Shown here piece by piece: positions 8,910 to 9,459 of a DNA stretch of 9,459 nt. Source of the DNA: JBEKLJ01 sp050010255 (GTDB taxonomy: Bacteria > Acidobacteriota > Terriglobia > Bryobacterales > Bryobacteraceae). The stretch's first letter is position 1; each line of letters starts with the position of its first letter. The notes below the pieces were generated by a model that saw only the letters and a program-made list of their open reading frames with translations, did not search any database and was not told the DNA's origin. Both the position numbers and the translations under genes were made by a program. The DNA lies in the NCBI GenBank assembly GCA_050010255.1, contig JBEKLJ010000137.1, forward strand, positions 1 through 9,459, written 5' to 3'.

Positions 8910-8919
8910 GGTTGCCTGG

Positions 8920-8932
8920 AGCAGGTTCTGCT
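8920..8932. terminator. Small hairpin between convergent topA and methyltransferase genes
   Basis: AGCAG-GTT-CTGCT forms a 5-bp stem with a 3-nt loop in the 45-bp gap between two convergent genes, which is where a shared terminator would sit. There is no T-run on either side, so an intrinsic terminator is not well supported. Confidence 0.2.
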
Positions 8933-8954
8933 TGCGGACGGATTAAGGCTGGAT

Positions 8955-9459
8955 TCACAGGCGGCGGGCGAAGCAACTGAACATCATACTGCCGGGAAGA
9001 CCTGCTCCCGTTATCGTGGCCTCCTCGCGAAGGCGCTGCTCCAGCGTGTCGATGTCGATGTCCGCGGCACCTGGGACGTTCAGGACTCTGGCGCGCGGCA
9101 GAATGGTGCGCAGGGTCTCGGCCAGCAATTCGTGGCAGGGGCTGTCCGGCCCACCCTCCACCGGGAACTCGACACGGCAATCAGGGTGGGCGAAGCCTGC
9201 TTCGGTGAAAAGACGAAAAAGACGGCTTCCGATGTTGGCATGGACCGCCTTTGCGAAGCAGCCGTTCATGATGGCAAAGACGCAGTCGCGCAACGGAGTC
9301 GAGGGGTAAGAAGGCGGGATGAGCTGAAAGTCATATTCCTGAAAAGCGGCGAGGCCGCGGGGCTGGAGGAGATCGCGGCAGTGTTTGAGGACGGCTAGCG
9401 GGTCCGATGTGTGGATAAGGATGTGCCGGCCCACGACTGCGTCGAAAAGACGGCCGGGG
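8955..9459 (-). CDS. SAM-dependent class I methyltransferase, partial (5' end off the right edge)
   Basis: The frame is open from the right edge to TGA at 8955-8957, giving the C-terminal 167 residues. Near the edge it reads RLFDAVVGRHILIHTSDP, the classic motif IV region of Rossmann-fold methyltransferases (FDAVV...HxLxH...DP). This is followed by AVLKHCRDLLQPRGLAAFQE, the 'LxPGG' post-motif strand with R in place of the first G, and then YDF. The rest is a substrate-side alpha/beta region (SRLFRLFTEAGFAHPDCRVE) and a C-terminal strand ending MMFSCFARRL. A GTG at 9434 could be mistaken for the start, but it lies inside motif IV, so the true start and the SAM-binding motif I must be beyond the window. 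The EYDF form resembles small-molecule methyltransferases, but the substrate cannot be told from this part. It converges on topA with a 45-nt gap. Confidence 0.85.
   Translation of the reverse strand, partial: PGRLFDAVVGRHILIHTSDPLAVLKHCRDLLQPRGLAAFQEYDFQLIPPSYPSTPLRDCVFAIMNGCFAKAVHANIGSRLFRLFTEAGFAHPDCRVEFPVEGGPDSPCHELLAETLRTILPRARVLNVPGAADIDIDTLEQRLREEATITGAGLPGSMMFSCFARRL

Noticed and set aside
9432..9434. GTG as the start of the right-edge methyltransferase
   Set aside because: Conserved motif IV residues (FDAV) lie upstream of it in the same frame, so the gene continues beyond the window.

Overview
The window is a GC-rich stretch of bacterial chromosome carrying mostly housekeeping genes. 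Three things point to an Acidobacteriota genome, perhaps the Solibacter/Bryobacter side: the base composition, an IPT/TIG plus NHL/SMP-30 propeller protein sitting beside pgpA, and a secreted HEAT-type protein. This assignment is inference; the sequence contains no rRNA or other direct marker.

Left arm, minus strand (3106 down to 1): a tight four-gene operon, rimO > yacG > pgpA > a TIG/NHL beta-propeller gene that runs off the left edge. rimO and yacG overlap by 4 nt (ATGA), yacG and pgpA overlap by 32 nt, and only 2 nt separate pgpA from the propeller gene, so translational coupling along the whole set is likely. The products are the ribosomal protein S12 methylthiotransferase, a small zinc protein of the gyrase-inhibitor family, phosphatidylglycerophosphatase A of phospholipid synthesis, and a repeat protein of unknown role.

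Middle (3107-5003): a divergent intergenic region of about 415 bp with no recognisable gene, then a plus-strand gene for a 493-aa protein with a signal peptide, a beta-rich N-terminal half and an alpha-helical HEAT-like C-terminal half. Its function is unknown. By eye it uses fewer G/C third positions than its neighbours.

Right arm, plus strand (5202-8909): dprA followed by topA, a neighbourhood conserved in many bacteria. DprA loads RecA onto incoming single-stranded DNA. TopA is topoisomerase I and here carries five C-terminal zinc ribbons. A possible 49-codon leader frame with a strong Shine-Dalgarno sequence ends in a TGATG junction on the dprA ATG. A convergent minus-strand SAM-dependent methyltransferase gene enters from the right edge and ends 45 bp from topA.

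I found no tRNA, rRNA, CRISPR array, insertion sequence or phage gene, and no convincing new multi-gene system. The most interesting points are the propeller gene locked to pgpA, the leader-frame arrangement at dprA, and the inverted repeat over the topA promoter region.
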